DNA of 13,808 nt, from positions 1-13,808 of the forward strand of contig CAZRZN010000102.1 in the NCBI GenBank assembly GCA_964604565.1. The letters run 5' to 3'. How positions within the stretch are numbered: the stretch's first letter is position 1; each line of letters starts with the position of its first letter. Origin of the DNA: CAZRZN01 sp964604565 (GTDB lineage Bacteria; Pseudomonadota; Alphaproteobacteria; Rhodobacterales; Rhodobacteraceae). Under the pieces are notes generated by a model. The model was not told the DNA's origin and did no database searches. It was given only the letters and a program-made list of their open reading frames with translations. Below, in pieces: positions 6,951 through 13,808 of the stretch. Made by a program: the position numbers and the translations under genes.

Positions 6951-7164
6951 ACTGTCTCATGCTCTGGAAAGAGGCAGAAGGCCCGTCATGTCCCGCATCA
7001 AGGGTGGCAGCCCACGCCACCGGCCCCGTTGGCAAGACGGCCTTGAAGACGGTCACGGACTGGCACAAACTCCGGTCAAATACATTCCAGCAACAGCAAG
7101 GCCACCTGCCGAGGTGCAACGCCTATGATTTTTCGATTTCCAAAGGCAGGGATCAGGTGAACCC

Positions 7165-10100
7165 ATGACTGATTTTTCGGTGCTCGTGATTGCCCGGGAT
7201 GACGCGCCTTCCCTGAAGAAAACCGTTGAACATCTTGCGTTGAACGGTCTTGAAAATTCGGTCGAATGCATCGTTCTGACGAAGGCGGCAGGTCTTCCCG
7301 CCGACATGGCGGATGTCGACATAAAGCTGTGGCAGTATTCCGAAAGCCTGGATCTGGCGGTGCGGCAGGCCGCGGCCGCGGCGCAAGGGCGCCTTCTGGT
7401 GGTCCTGCGGGAGGGGACCTTGTTGTCGCTGGATGCCCTGAGCAGGGTGTGGGCGGCCTATCAGGACGGCGCGCCACAGCTGATCTTCGGTCGTGTGAAA
7501 GGGGGGCTGGCGCCGTCGGATTGCGATTTCAGCACTCTGATCGGCGATCTGCCCTGTCATCCGGAGGCCGCCTTTGCCACGCCGGATCTGTTCGCAAAGG
7601 CGGGGCCGTGGTGGCCAGAGGAAAACGCCGCCTCTTTCCGGCATGCCCTGAAGAAGATCCTGTCATCCCGCTGGACGACCGCCTGTGTCGGAACCGTTCT
7701 GGAGCGCAGCAAGACGGCCATGCCCGATGGGCGGGCCTGCGAGGATTTCGCGCTGCTGAAGCGGACCTTCCCCGAACTGAGCCTGACCGAAACCGCCGCG
7801 GAACGCCTGTCTGAGGTGGTCAACGGGGGCGATGCGACCCGGGCGGCGGATCTGGTCGCGGCGCACCGCTCTCCGCGGCTGAACATTGCAATCTCGCAGG
7901 AATTGTCCCGACAGGACCGCCGGGACGAGGCGCTTGCGCTCTTTGAAGGCGTGGATTGGTCCCGCGGGCCGGTGCGCATCGTGCAAACGGCCTCACAGCG
8001 AGAGGGGCGCCCTCTATTCACCATCCTGATCGCAACCTTCAACGCGGCGGCGGATCTGCCGCTGACCCTTCGGTCGATCCGGGACCAGGGGCGCGATGAC
8101 GTGGAATGCATCGTGCTCGATGGCGGATCGTCGGATGACACCCTTGCCATCGCGGCGCAGTGGTCGGATGTGGTCACGGAATGCTTCAGCCAGCCCGACA
8201 ACGGTCTCTATGATGCGCTGAACAAGGGGCTTCAGCTGGCCCGGGGCGTGTTGATCGGGATCGTCGGGGCGGGCGATTGCTATGTGCCGGGCGGCCTGGA
8301 TGCGGTGGCCGCGGCCCATTACCGGGAGGATACCGATGTATATGGCGGCCAGACGCTGGAACTGGGCAAGAACGGGGTCCTGACGAAACGCCACGACGAA
8401 CCCTGGGGGCTGAACGCCTATGTCAGTGGCGGGCCGGTCGGGCACAACGGGATGTTTGCCACCCGTCGGGTTTACGATGCGGTCGGGATTTTCGGCACCA
8501 CCTATCCAATGGCCGAAGACACCCGCTGGATGCACCGCGCGATCCGCGCGGGCCGCAGCTTTACCTATGTGGCGCAGCCCGTCGTGGTCTTTCCGCTGAC
8601 GGGCATGTCCAACAGCAATCCGGATCTTGTCTGGCAGGAGGCCCATGGCCTGATCAAGCAGAACTTTCCCGGAATAGACCTGCAGCGGCAGGATGCGCTT
8701 GATCTTCTCTTTGCGGCGCGCGGCTGGAAGCCACCGGAAATCGTCAAACCGGTTCTGGAAAAATACGACCACCTGCCGTTGAACATCAGCACCGCCGAGG
8801 CGCTGCGCGCGCAGGACGTCGCCCTGGACACGGTCCTGGATATTTTCGACGGCGTGAAGTGGGACGAGGTCGTGCATCTCTACGGGCGGAACGGCCTGCG
8901 CTTCACCGGTCGGGATCCCGGGGATCACCCGCTGCTGTCGATCGTTCTGCCGTCCTATAACGTCGCGAAGTATCTGGGAAAATTGCTGAATTCCATCCTG
9001 TTGCAGGAGTTCGAGGATTTCGAGGTGATCGTCGTCGAGGATGGCGCACAGGATCATACGCTGGCGGTGGCCCGGGCCTTTGCAAAGGTCGATGGCCGGG
9101 TGCGGATCCACTCGCAGAAAAACGGCGGCCTCGCGCAGGCGCGCCTGTCCGGCCTGAACCTCTGCCGGGGCAAATATGTCTGGTTCGTCGATGCCGACGA
9201 TTTCCTGCGGGAAAACTGCCTGGGACGTATCGTGCGCGTGCTGAACGAAGAGGACCCCGACGCCTATTTCATCAACTACGCCTTCATCGACGAGAATGAC
9301 ACCATCCGCAACGACATGGTGGCCTCTCCGTCATTCAGCGGCATGGTCTGGCGGCCCCGAAATTCCGAAGCGAAATTCCTGTCGATCGCCGGATGGAGCG
9401 CGCAGACTTGGCGGTTCATCGTAAAGCGCAGCGTCATTCACGACCACGGTCTGAGTTTTCCGGTAGGATACTACTACGAAGACCACCATTTCGCCCTGAA
9501 GCTGGTTTCGGTCGTGGACAACATCTACGTCGACCCTGCCGTCAGTTATTATTACCTGCAGCGCGCCGGGTCGATCCTGACCGAACGCACCCGCCGCGTG
9601 TTCGAATTCCTGCATATCCGCCGGTTGTGCCTTGATTTCCTGACCGAGGAAAACCTTCTCGAACCCATGGCGGGTCTGGCGATCACTTATGCCATGCCGA
9701 CCGGGTTCATCGAGTTTCTCGTCAACGAGGAATACAGGACCGAATTTGTCACCCGGGCCCTTGAGGATCTGCACGACAACGAACTTCGGTTCCTGCTCAA
9801 GTTCGGTGGCAGCGGCGAATTCGACATGATCCGCAAATATGCGCCGGACTGGATCAAAACCCTCTCCCAACGCGCCACGGAGCTGAAGTTTTATCCGGTT
9901 CTCGCCACCCCATACAAGAACGCCGTTCCGTCCGCACGGTCCGGCAGCGCGGTCCACCCGCTGTCGCGCACTTTGAAATCTCATCAGATCGTTGGCATCT
10001 GGGGTATCGAGGACGGCACGTCGATCCCGGGCGGCCCGCCCTCCTTCGCCTGGAGCGACGGCGCGGATCTTTATGTGCGCCTTGATCTCCGGGGCTACAG

Positions 10101-11025
10101 CCGTCCGGTGTTTCATATCAACCTGCGCAATATCACGGCGGGACAGGTTCTGGTATTCGAAACGAAACGCTTCATCTCCTCCTACCCCTGTGTCGATGCG
10201 GATATGTCCGTCAAACGCGCCTACAAGTTTCCGATCGATACCTCCGAAGGCGATGCGCTGGTTCATATCCGAGCGATCAAGACCTCGACCTTTCATGGAC
10301 GCGAACTTGGCTTCATCATCGAGTCTATCGACGTCTACGACGAAGACCTCGACATGTATCTGCCCGCCCCTGCGCCGTCAGGACAGGCCGAAACCCTGGT
10401 CAAGGGGCGCGACAGTGTCACCTCCGGGCTGAACATCGACGTCCGCGTCCAGCGCGAGAACCGGCCATATGTGGTGATCGGAGACCGCTGCGACATCGGC
10501 GGGACATTCGTGTTCGAACGCGGTGTCGGCAGGATCAGCATCGGGGACGGCAGTTCGATCGGCGGGGGCTGCCTGCTGATCTGCACGCAGCCGGACGGTA
10601 TCCGCATTGGCCGGAACGTGATGTTGTCCTGGGATGTCGTGGTCATGGACAGCAACGCCCATTCACTGGACCGGACCCTGCGCGACAACGATGCCGACGA
10701 CTGGCGTATCGGCAAGCAGGCCAACCGGCTGGGCGCCTTCAAGACATGGTATGACGTGGTCTCGGCCCCGGTCGATATCGGCGACGGTGTCTGGATCGGA
10801 TTTGGCGCGGTGATCACCAAGGGGGTCACGATCGGCGAGGGCGCCATCGTTGCGTCCCATGCCGTCGTCACCAAGGACGTTCCCCCCTATGGCGTCGTCG
10901 CGGGCAATCCGGCAAAGCTCGTCGCCTGCAACGATGACGCCTACCGGCAGCGCCTTGAACAGGACAAACAGCGATTTCCAGATGAGCCCCTTCCCGCCGT
11001 GACCTTCACCAAGAACATGGATTGA
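7165..11025 (+). CDS. Multidomain glycosyltransferase-acetyltransferase fusion (three GT-A-like modules + LbH acetyltransferase)
   Basis: This 1286-aa protein joins several enzymes. Residues 1-238 resemble a GT2 fold (FSVLVIARDDAPSL) but show no DxD, so the module may be inactive. A GT2 module follows at 284-538, with ILIATFNAA, DGGSSDD (from D319) and IVGAGDCY (D371) where a DxD is expected. A second clear GT2 module starts at 590 (LLSIVLPSYNV) with a good DxD, FVDADDF (676-678). A short linker repeats before each clear module: LNIAISQELSRQD...FEGVDW (239-265) and LNISTAEALRAQD...FDGVKW (539-566). Residues 942-1060 are beta-rich and could bind sugar. Residues 1102-1254 form a left-handed beta-helix acetyltransferase like the maltose/galactoside O-acetyltransferases, with H1166 (NAHSLD) as likely catalytic base and NPAKLV near the end. 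It should assemble and acetylate a glycan in the cytoplasm. The ATG has AGGTG about 9 nt upstream. It is first in a three-gene operon. Confidence 0.88.
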   Translation: MTDFSVLVIARDDAPSLKKTVEHLALNGLENSVECIVLTKAAGLPADMADVDIKLWQYSESLDLAVRQAAAAAQGRLLVVLREGTLLSLDALSRVWAAYQDGAPQLIFGRVKGGLAPSDCDFSTLIGDLPCHPEAAFATPDLFAKAGPWWPEENAASFRHALKKILSSRWTTACVGTVLERSKTAMPDGRACEDFALLKRTFPELSLTETAAERLSEVVNGGDATRAADLVAAHRSPRLNIAISQELSRQDRRDEALALFEGVDWSRGPVRIVQTASQREGRPLFTILIATFNAAADLPLTLRSIRDQGRDDVECIVLDGGSSDDTLAIAAQWSDVVTECFSQPDNGLYDALNKGLQLARGVLIGIVGAGDCYVPGGLDAVAAAHYREDTDVYGGQTLELGKNGVLTKRHDEPWGLNAYVSGGPVGHNGMFATRRVYDAVGIFGTTYPMAEDTRWMHRAIRAGRSFTYVAQPVVVFPLTGMSNSNPDLVWQEAHGLIKQNFPGIDLQRQDALDLLFAARGWKPPEIVKPVLEKYDHLPLNISTAEALRAQDVALDTVLDIFDGVKWDEVVHLYGRNGLRFTGRDPGDHPLLSIVLPSYNVAKYLGKLLNSILLQEFEDFEVIVVEDGAQDHTLAVARAFAKVDGRVRIHSQKNGGLAQARLSGLNLCRGKYVWFVDADDFLRENCLGRIVRVLNEEDPDAYFINYAFIDENDTIRNDMVASPSFSGMVWRPRNSEAKFLSIAGWSAQTWRFIVKRSVIHDHGLSFPVGYYYEDHHFALKLVSVVDNIYVDPAVSYYYLQRAGSILTERTRRVFEFLHIRRLCLDFLTEENLLEPMAGLAITYAMPTGFIEFLVNEEYRTEFVTRALEDLHDNELRFLLKFGGSGEFDMIRKYAPDWIKTLSQRATELKFYPVLATPYKNAVPSARSGSAVHPLSRTLKSHQIVGIWGIEDGTSIPGGPPSFAWSDGADLYVRLDLRGYSRPVFHINLRNITAGQVLVFETKRFISSYPCVDADMSVKRAYKFPIDTSEGDALVHIRAIKTSTFHGRELGFIIESIDVYDEDLDMYLPAPAPSGQAETLVKGRDSVTSGLNIDVRVQRENRPYVVIGDRCDIGGTFVFERGVGRISIGDGSSIGGGCLLICTQPDGIRIGRNVMLSWDVVVMDSNAHSLDRTLRDNDADDWRIGKQANRLGAFKTWYDVVSAPVDIGDGVWIGFGAVITKGVTIGEGAIVASHAVVTKDVPPYGVVAGNPAKLVACNDDAYRQRLEQDKQRFPDEPLPAVTFTKNMD

Positions 11026-11038
11026 TTGGAAATTCCGC

Positions 11039-12016
11039 ATGTCCCCTTCAGCCGATATGAATCCCGACCGGTCGCGTTTTCCGAAATGCGCCATCGTGAC
11101 GGGTGCCAGTGGATTTATCGGCCGTTCCGTTACGCGGCACCTGGCCGAAAACGGTTGCATCGTGAAAGGCATCGGGACTTCTGAAATATCCACCGCAGAG
11201 CGTGACGCACTGTCAATCGCGGAATGGTATTCCGGCGGTATCAGCAGCGAGGTGCTTTCGCAGGCCTCGAAAAACGCAGAAGTCATCTTTCATTGCGCGG
11301 GCAGTGGGTCGGTGCCGCTTTCGCTGCGTGAGCCGATGGTCGATTTCGAAAAGAACGTTGCCGCCACCGCGACGGTCCTGAATTTTTCCCGGGAGAATGG
11401 AAAGCTCCCCGTCGTTTTCCTGTCAAGTGCCGGTGTTTACGGAAATGTCGCGAAAATCCCCATTCCTGTGACAGCATCCTGCGATCCGATTTCTCCCTAT
11501 GGCATAAACAAGCAGATCGGGGAAATTCTCGTAAACCAGTATGCAAGGTGTTTCGACGTTCCTTGCGCCATCGTGCGACTGTTCTCCGTTTATGGGGCAG
11601 GGCTGCGAAAGCAGTTGTTGTGGGATGCCAGTCACAAGCTGCACCAGGGGGATTTCACCTTTTTCGGCACTGGTGAAGAATCGCGCGACTGGATTCATGT
11701 CGAGGATGCCGCTGAACTGATCGTGCGGCTGTGGCGCCATGCTTCCGTGGGGGTGCCCGTATACAACGGCGCCTGCGGGGACAAGGTGACGAACCGGCAT
11801 ATCCTCGGGCAATTGGCGGAATGTTATGGCCTAGATCATGCCATCGCGTTCGACGGTCGGGGGCGTCCCGGAGATCCCAAAGCATATGTCGCGGATATCA
11901 CGACTTCGCTTGAAACGGGTTGGCATCCCAGGGTGGCTCTGCGCGAAGGGCTGCAAGGCTATGCAGATTGGTTCAGGAAGAACATAATTCCGGAACTGTC
12001 ACGGAAAACAGATTGA
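11039..12016 (+). CDS. NAD-dependent sugar epimerase/dehydratase (extended SDR, GalE-like)
   Basis: This 325-aa protein is an extended short-chain dehydrogenase/reductase acting on nucleotide sugars. The NAD-binding glycine motif is TGASGFIG (21-28). The active site shows SSAGVYG (129-135), and YGINK gives the YxxxK pair Y154/K158. RDWIHVEDAAELI is the typical substrate-domain segment. It most resembles UDP-glucose/UDP-GlcNAc 4-epimerases and related sugar nucleotide dehydratases, but the substrate cannot be fixed from sequence. It would supply an activated sugar to the neighbouring glycosyltransferases. The ATG at 11039 lies 13 bp after the stop of the fusion gene, with GGAAA upstream; a second ATG at 11057 is possible, since the first residues precede the fold. 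Its stop codon overlaps the ribosome site of the next gene, so translation is probably coupled. Confidence 0.87.
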   Translation: MSPSADMNPDRSRFPKCAIVTGASGFIGRSVTRHLAENGCIVKGIGTSEISTAERDALSIAEWYSGGISSEVLSQASKNAEVIFHCAGSGSVPLSLREPMVDFEKNVAATATVLNFSRENGKLPVVFLSSAGVYGNVAKIPIPVTASCDPISPYGINKQIGEILVNQYARCFDVPCAIVRLFSVYGAGLRKQLLWDASHKLHQGDFTFFGTGEESRDWIHVEDAAELIVRLWRHASVGVPVYNGACGDKVTNRHILGQLAECYGLDHAIAFDGRGRPGDPKAYVADITTSLETGWHPRVALREGLQGYADWFRKNIIPELSRKTD

Positions 12017-12019
12017 GGA
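12015..12019 (+). promoter_or_regulatory. Ribosome binding site overlapping the epimerase stop codon
   Basis: GAGGA covers the last two bases of the epimerase TGA (12014-12016) and sits 8 nt before TTG 12028. This spacing is why 12028 is preferred as the start of the glycosyltransferase over TTG 12013 or the upstream open frame inside the epimerase gene. Confidence 0.55.
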
Positions 12020-12027
12020 ATACCAGC

Positions 12028-13707
12028 TTGCTTAAGATCGCCATCCATTTCGAGCTTAACAATGACTGGATTGGGGGAAGCTATTATATTCGCAACCTCG
12101 TCACCGCCATGTGTCTTCTTCCGGATGCAGAGCAGCCTTATATATTCCTGATCAGTGAAAATGCAGAATCCGTGAGATTCATTCAGGAGACCGGCTATCC
12201 GAAAATCGGCTGGATCACCGATTCCCAGTATCAGGTAAAAAGTGGCGCCCTGCCGTTTGATATTCTCTTTCCGCATCCGACCCCGGGAGAGGAATCGCGC
12301 ACGATCTCCTGGGTTCCCGATTTCCAGGAACTTCACCTGGACTATTTCTTTTCAGGTCAAGAGATCGAGCAACGTCGTGGCCATCACCGCCAGCGGTTCC
12401 AGACGGCCGGCCTGATCGTCAGCAGCGAAGACGTGAAGAGTGACGTTGAAAAATTCTATCCCGGAGAATGCAAGCGCGTGGAGGTTGTGCGCTTTGCAAG
12501 CTTCAATCAGGATATCAACACGGACCTCTATTCTGTAAAGGAGAGATACGGGCTGATCGGCCCCTATGTCATGTGCGCCAACCAGATATGGGTTCACAAG
12601 AATCATATCACCGTCATCCGGGCCATTTCCATCCTCAAGAATCGCGGAATAAGGGTAAGTGTTGTTTTCACCGGAAACGAAAATGATTACCGGGTTCCGG
12701 ATTACAGCGCATTCCTGAAAAGGCTGGTCAGGGAGTGGGGCATTGCGGATCAGGTCAAATTCCTCGGGTTCATCCCAAGAAGTGACCAGCTTTGCTTGAT
12801 GAACGGTGCGGATTACATCGTTCAGCCATCGCTGTTCGAAGGGTGGTCGACGGTTATCGAAGACGCGAAATCCATGGGGAAATATGTCGTTGCCTCCGAC
12901 TTGGACGTTCATAAGGAACAGCTGTCGGAATGCATGACTTTTTTCTACCGGCATGATCCAGAGTCACTGGCGGATGCGATGCAGAGTTTGGAGGTTATGG
13001 AAACGATACCCGCGCGCAAGACCGATTACGAAGATGCACGCAGGGGCTTTGCAAAGGATTTCATGGCTGCGGTTGCGGCGTTCCGTCCGGATATGGACCC
13101 TGTCGATCAGTCGGCCATGATTTCAGACGCGGAGCTTTTTGAGATTTCCCGCAAGAACCTCGACAGGATGGACCAGCTTGGTGATCCAAAAAAACGGCCC
13201 GTTACACAAACAGCCCAGACGGAGGCCGCATCCGGTGATGTGGATATTTCGAAATACGTCACGATTTCAGGAAACTTCAAGATCGCGCTCAAAGAGGACA
13301 ACGAGAATTTCAAGATATTGATTATTTTTTCGACCACGCCGGTATATCTGAACCGGAAATACGAAAAGATGATGGTCAAGATAATTCATTCCCAGGAAAG
13401 CTACCAGGCGGAGCTTCGATCAAGCAGTATCAGCCCTGATATCCTGGGGCCGTCCAATGGGGATGCACCGGTGGATCCCGGCAGGGTTCTGCGCATTGCC
13501 CTCGAACGGCAGGGTGACGAGGAGGGGCTTTTCGGTGTCACCACGGCGCTGGATAAGGACATCGTCGAAGATATAAATATCGTGATGAAAATTGGCGTCG
13601 AGAAGATGAAAAGTCTGTATGATGTCGAGGCCGGGAATATCCCTGCGTTCTGGAGACCCATTTGTGACGCTCCGCCCGAAATTCGGATGGATGCACGGGG
13701 CGAGTGA
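12028..13707 (+). CDS. GT4 glycosyltransferase with unrecognised C-terminal extension
   Basis: This 559-aa protein starts at TTG 12028. The first 340 or so residues are a GT-B glycosyltransferase of the GT4 type. The N-terminal domain opens LKIAIHF and has a WIGGSYYIRNL segment. The donor domain starts near 179 (PYVMCANQIWVHKNH) and includes FLGFIPRSDQLCLM and SLFEGWSTVIEDAKSMG (from 269), the usual E-rich donor-binding motif, here E271 and D279 with E278 next to it. Residues after about 345 are not a known domain to me: a loose linker (TQTAQTEAASGD) is followed by about 145 residues with predicted beta-strands (YVTISGNFKIALKED, FKILIIFSTTPVYL). It should act in the cytoplasm on nucleotide-sugar donors. 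The gene is clearly more A+T-rich than the upstream genes. It is the last of the operon. Confidence 0.85.
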   Translation: MLKIAIHFELNNDWIGGSYYIRNLVTAMCLLPDAEQPYIFLISENAESVRFIQETGYPKIGWITDSQYQVKSGALPFDILFPHPTPGEESRTISWVPDFQELHLDYFFSGQEIEQRRGHHRQRFQTAGLIVSSEDVKSDVEKFYPGECKRVEVVRFASFNQDINTDLYSVKERYGLIGPYVMCANQIWVHKNHITVIRAISILKNRGIRVSVVFTGNENDYRVPDYSAFLKRLVREWGIADQVKFLGFIPRSDQLCLMNGADYIVQPSLFEGWSTVIEDAKSMGKYVVASDLDVHKEQLSECMTFFYRHDPESLADAMQSLEVMETIPARKTDYEDARRGFAKDFMAAVAAFRPDMDPVDQSAMISDAELFEISRKNLDRMDQLGDPKKRPVTQTAQTEAASGDVDISKYVTISGNFKIALKEDNENFKILIIFSTTPVYLNRKYEKMMVKIIHSQESYQAELRSSSISPDILGPSNGDAPVDPGRVLRIALERQGDEEGLFGVTTALDKDIVEDINIVMKIGVEKMKSLYDVEAGNIPAFWRPICDAPPEIRMDARGE

Positions 13708-13758
13708 CCTTGGGCCCGGCCAATTGTGCTGTCGCCGTCCGTTGCGTCGTGACGCCAT

Positions 13759-13774
13759 TCCTCCCCGTGGAGGA
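13759..13774. repeat. 6-bp hairpin after the operon
   Basis: TCCTCC (13759-13764) and GGAGGA (13769-13774) pair around a 4-nt loop, about 50 nt after the glycosyltransferase stop. No T-tract follows. The right arm doubles as a strong ribosome site for the possible gene at 13780, so base pairing could hide that site. Confidence 0.35.
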
Positions 13775-13779
13775 CGACA

Positions 13780-13808
13780 TTGACGGATGTTGCGGCATGG
13801 GCCGACCG
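13780..13808 (+). CDS. Possible start of another gene (partial)
   Basis: TTG at 13780 is preceded by GGAGGA with a 5-nt gap, and the frame (L/M-T-D-V-A-A-W-A-D) stays open to the window end. TTG starts also seem used at 4321 and 12028. Only nine codons are visible, so the product is unknown and the call is tentative. Confidence 0.3.

Larger units (their letters stand above)
6590..7164. other. 575-bp region without a convincing gene; palindrome-rich leader
   Basis: Three overlapping open frames of 100-129 codons cross about 6739-7168. Their translations are arginine- and proline-rich, do not resemble any family I know, and none clearly beats the others, so I do not call a gene. The region holds a 7-bp hairpin (6676-6699), a 16-bp A+T-rich palindrome (6719-6734), a 6-bp tri-loop hairpin (6856-6870) and a 16-bp GC-rich palindrome (6935-6950). 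It is the only space upstream of the three-gene operon and probably carries its promoter and a long leader. A degraded gene cannot be excluded. Confidence 0.5.

Noticed and set aside
6739..7128. Possible small gene in the 575-bp gap
   Set aside because: Three overlapping frames are equally open, none has a good ribosome site or known family, and all are Arg/Pro-rich. A degraded gene is possible but not supported.
8014..9111. Minus-strand open frame opposite the fusion protein (also 9331-10296)
   Set aside because: Antisense to well-supported glycosyltransferase modules; translations lack motifs.
11920..12027. Longer GT4 protein starting inside the epimerase gene
   Set aside because: The extra residues come from the epimerase coding region in another frame and do not resemble a GT-B N-terminus; TTG 12028 has a well-spaced ribosome site.

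Overview
The window is GC-rich DNA that looks like an alphaproteobacterium, most likely of the Rhodobacteraceae/roseobacter group. The evidence is the style of the proteins, the GC-rich codon use, and a fragment of a replication initiator (RPA / 'replication initiator protein A' type) at the left edge. That initiator suggests, but does not prove, that the window lies on a plasmid or chromid. No rRNA, tRNA, CRISPR array, transposase or complete insertion sequence was found.

Layout, left to right. (1) 1-429: 3' part of a plasmid replication initiator. (2) 576-1391, minus strand: a transglutaminase-like (putative cysteine protease) protein, convergent with the initiator across a 10-bp hairpin. 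(3) 1392-1823: gene-free divergent region. (4) 1824-2246 and 2280-3452, plus strand: two secreted proteins that look co-transcribed. The second has two tail-fibre-like repeats and a C-terminal coiled coil. (5) 3511-4191, minus strand: a PAPS-dependent sulfotransferase. (6) 4321-5172: a NodZ/GT23-like fucosyltransferase. (7) 5429-6589: a polysaccharide pyruvyl transferase. (8) 6590-7164: 575 bp without a convincing gene but with several palindromes and hairpins. (9) 7165-13707: a tight three-gene operon with a 1286-aa fusion (three GT-A-like modules, a beta-rich segment and a left-handed beta-helix acetyltransferase), an NAD-dependent sugar epimerase/dehydratase, and a GT4 glycosyltransferase with an unrecognised C-terminal extension. 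(10) The last 30 bases may begin another gene.

Taken together, 3511-13707 reads as part of a surface or extracellular polysaccharide locus. Predicted activities are sugar nucleotide epimerisation, chain assembly by several glycosyltransferases, and decoration with fucose-like sugar, acetyl, pyruvate ketal and sulfate groups, which would give an acidic polymer. No Wzx/Wzy, Wza/Wzc or ABC exporter is visible, so polymerisation and export must be encoded elsewhere. The two secreted proteins may be surface or matrix components, but this is inference. The points most worth following are the modular 1286-aa fusion with its internally repeated linker, the secreted tail-fibre-like pair, the link between a replication initiator and a polysaccharide locus, and the palindrome-rich leader before the large operon.
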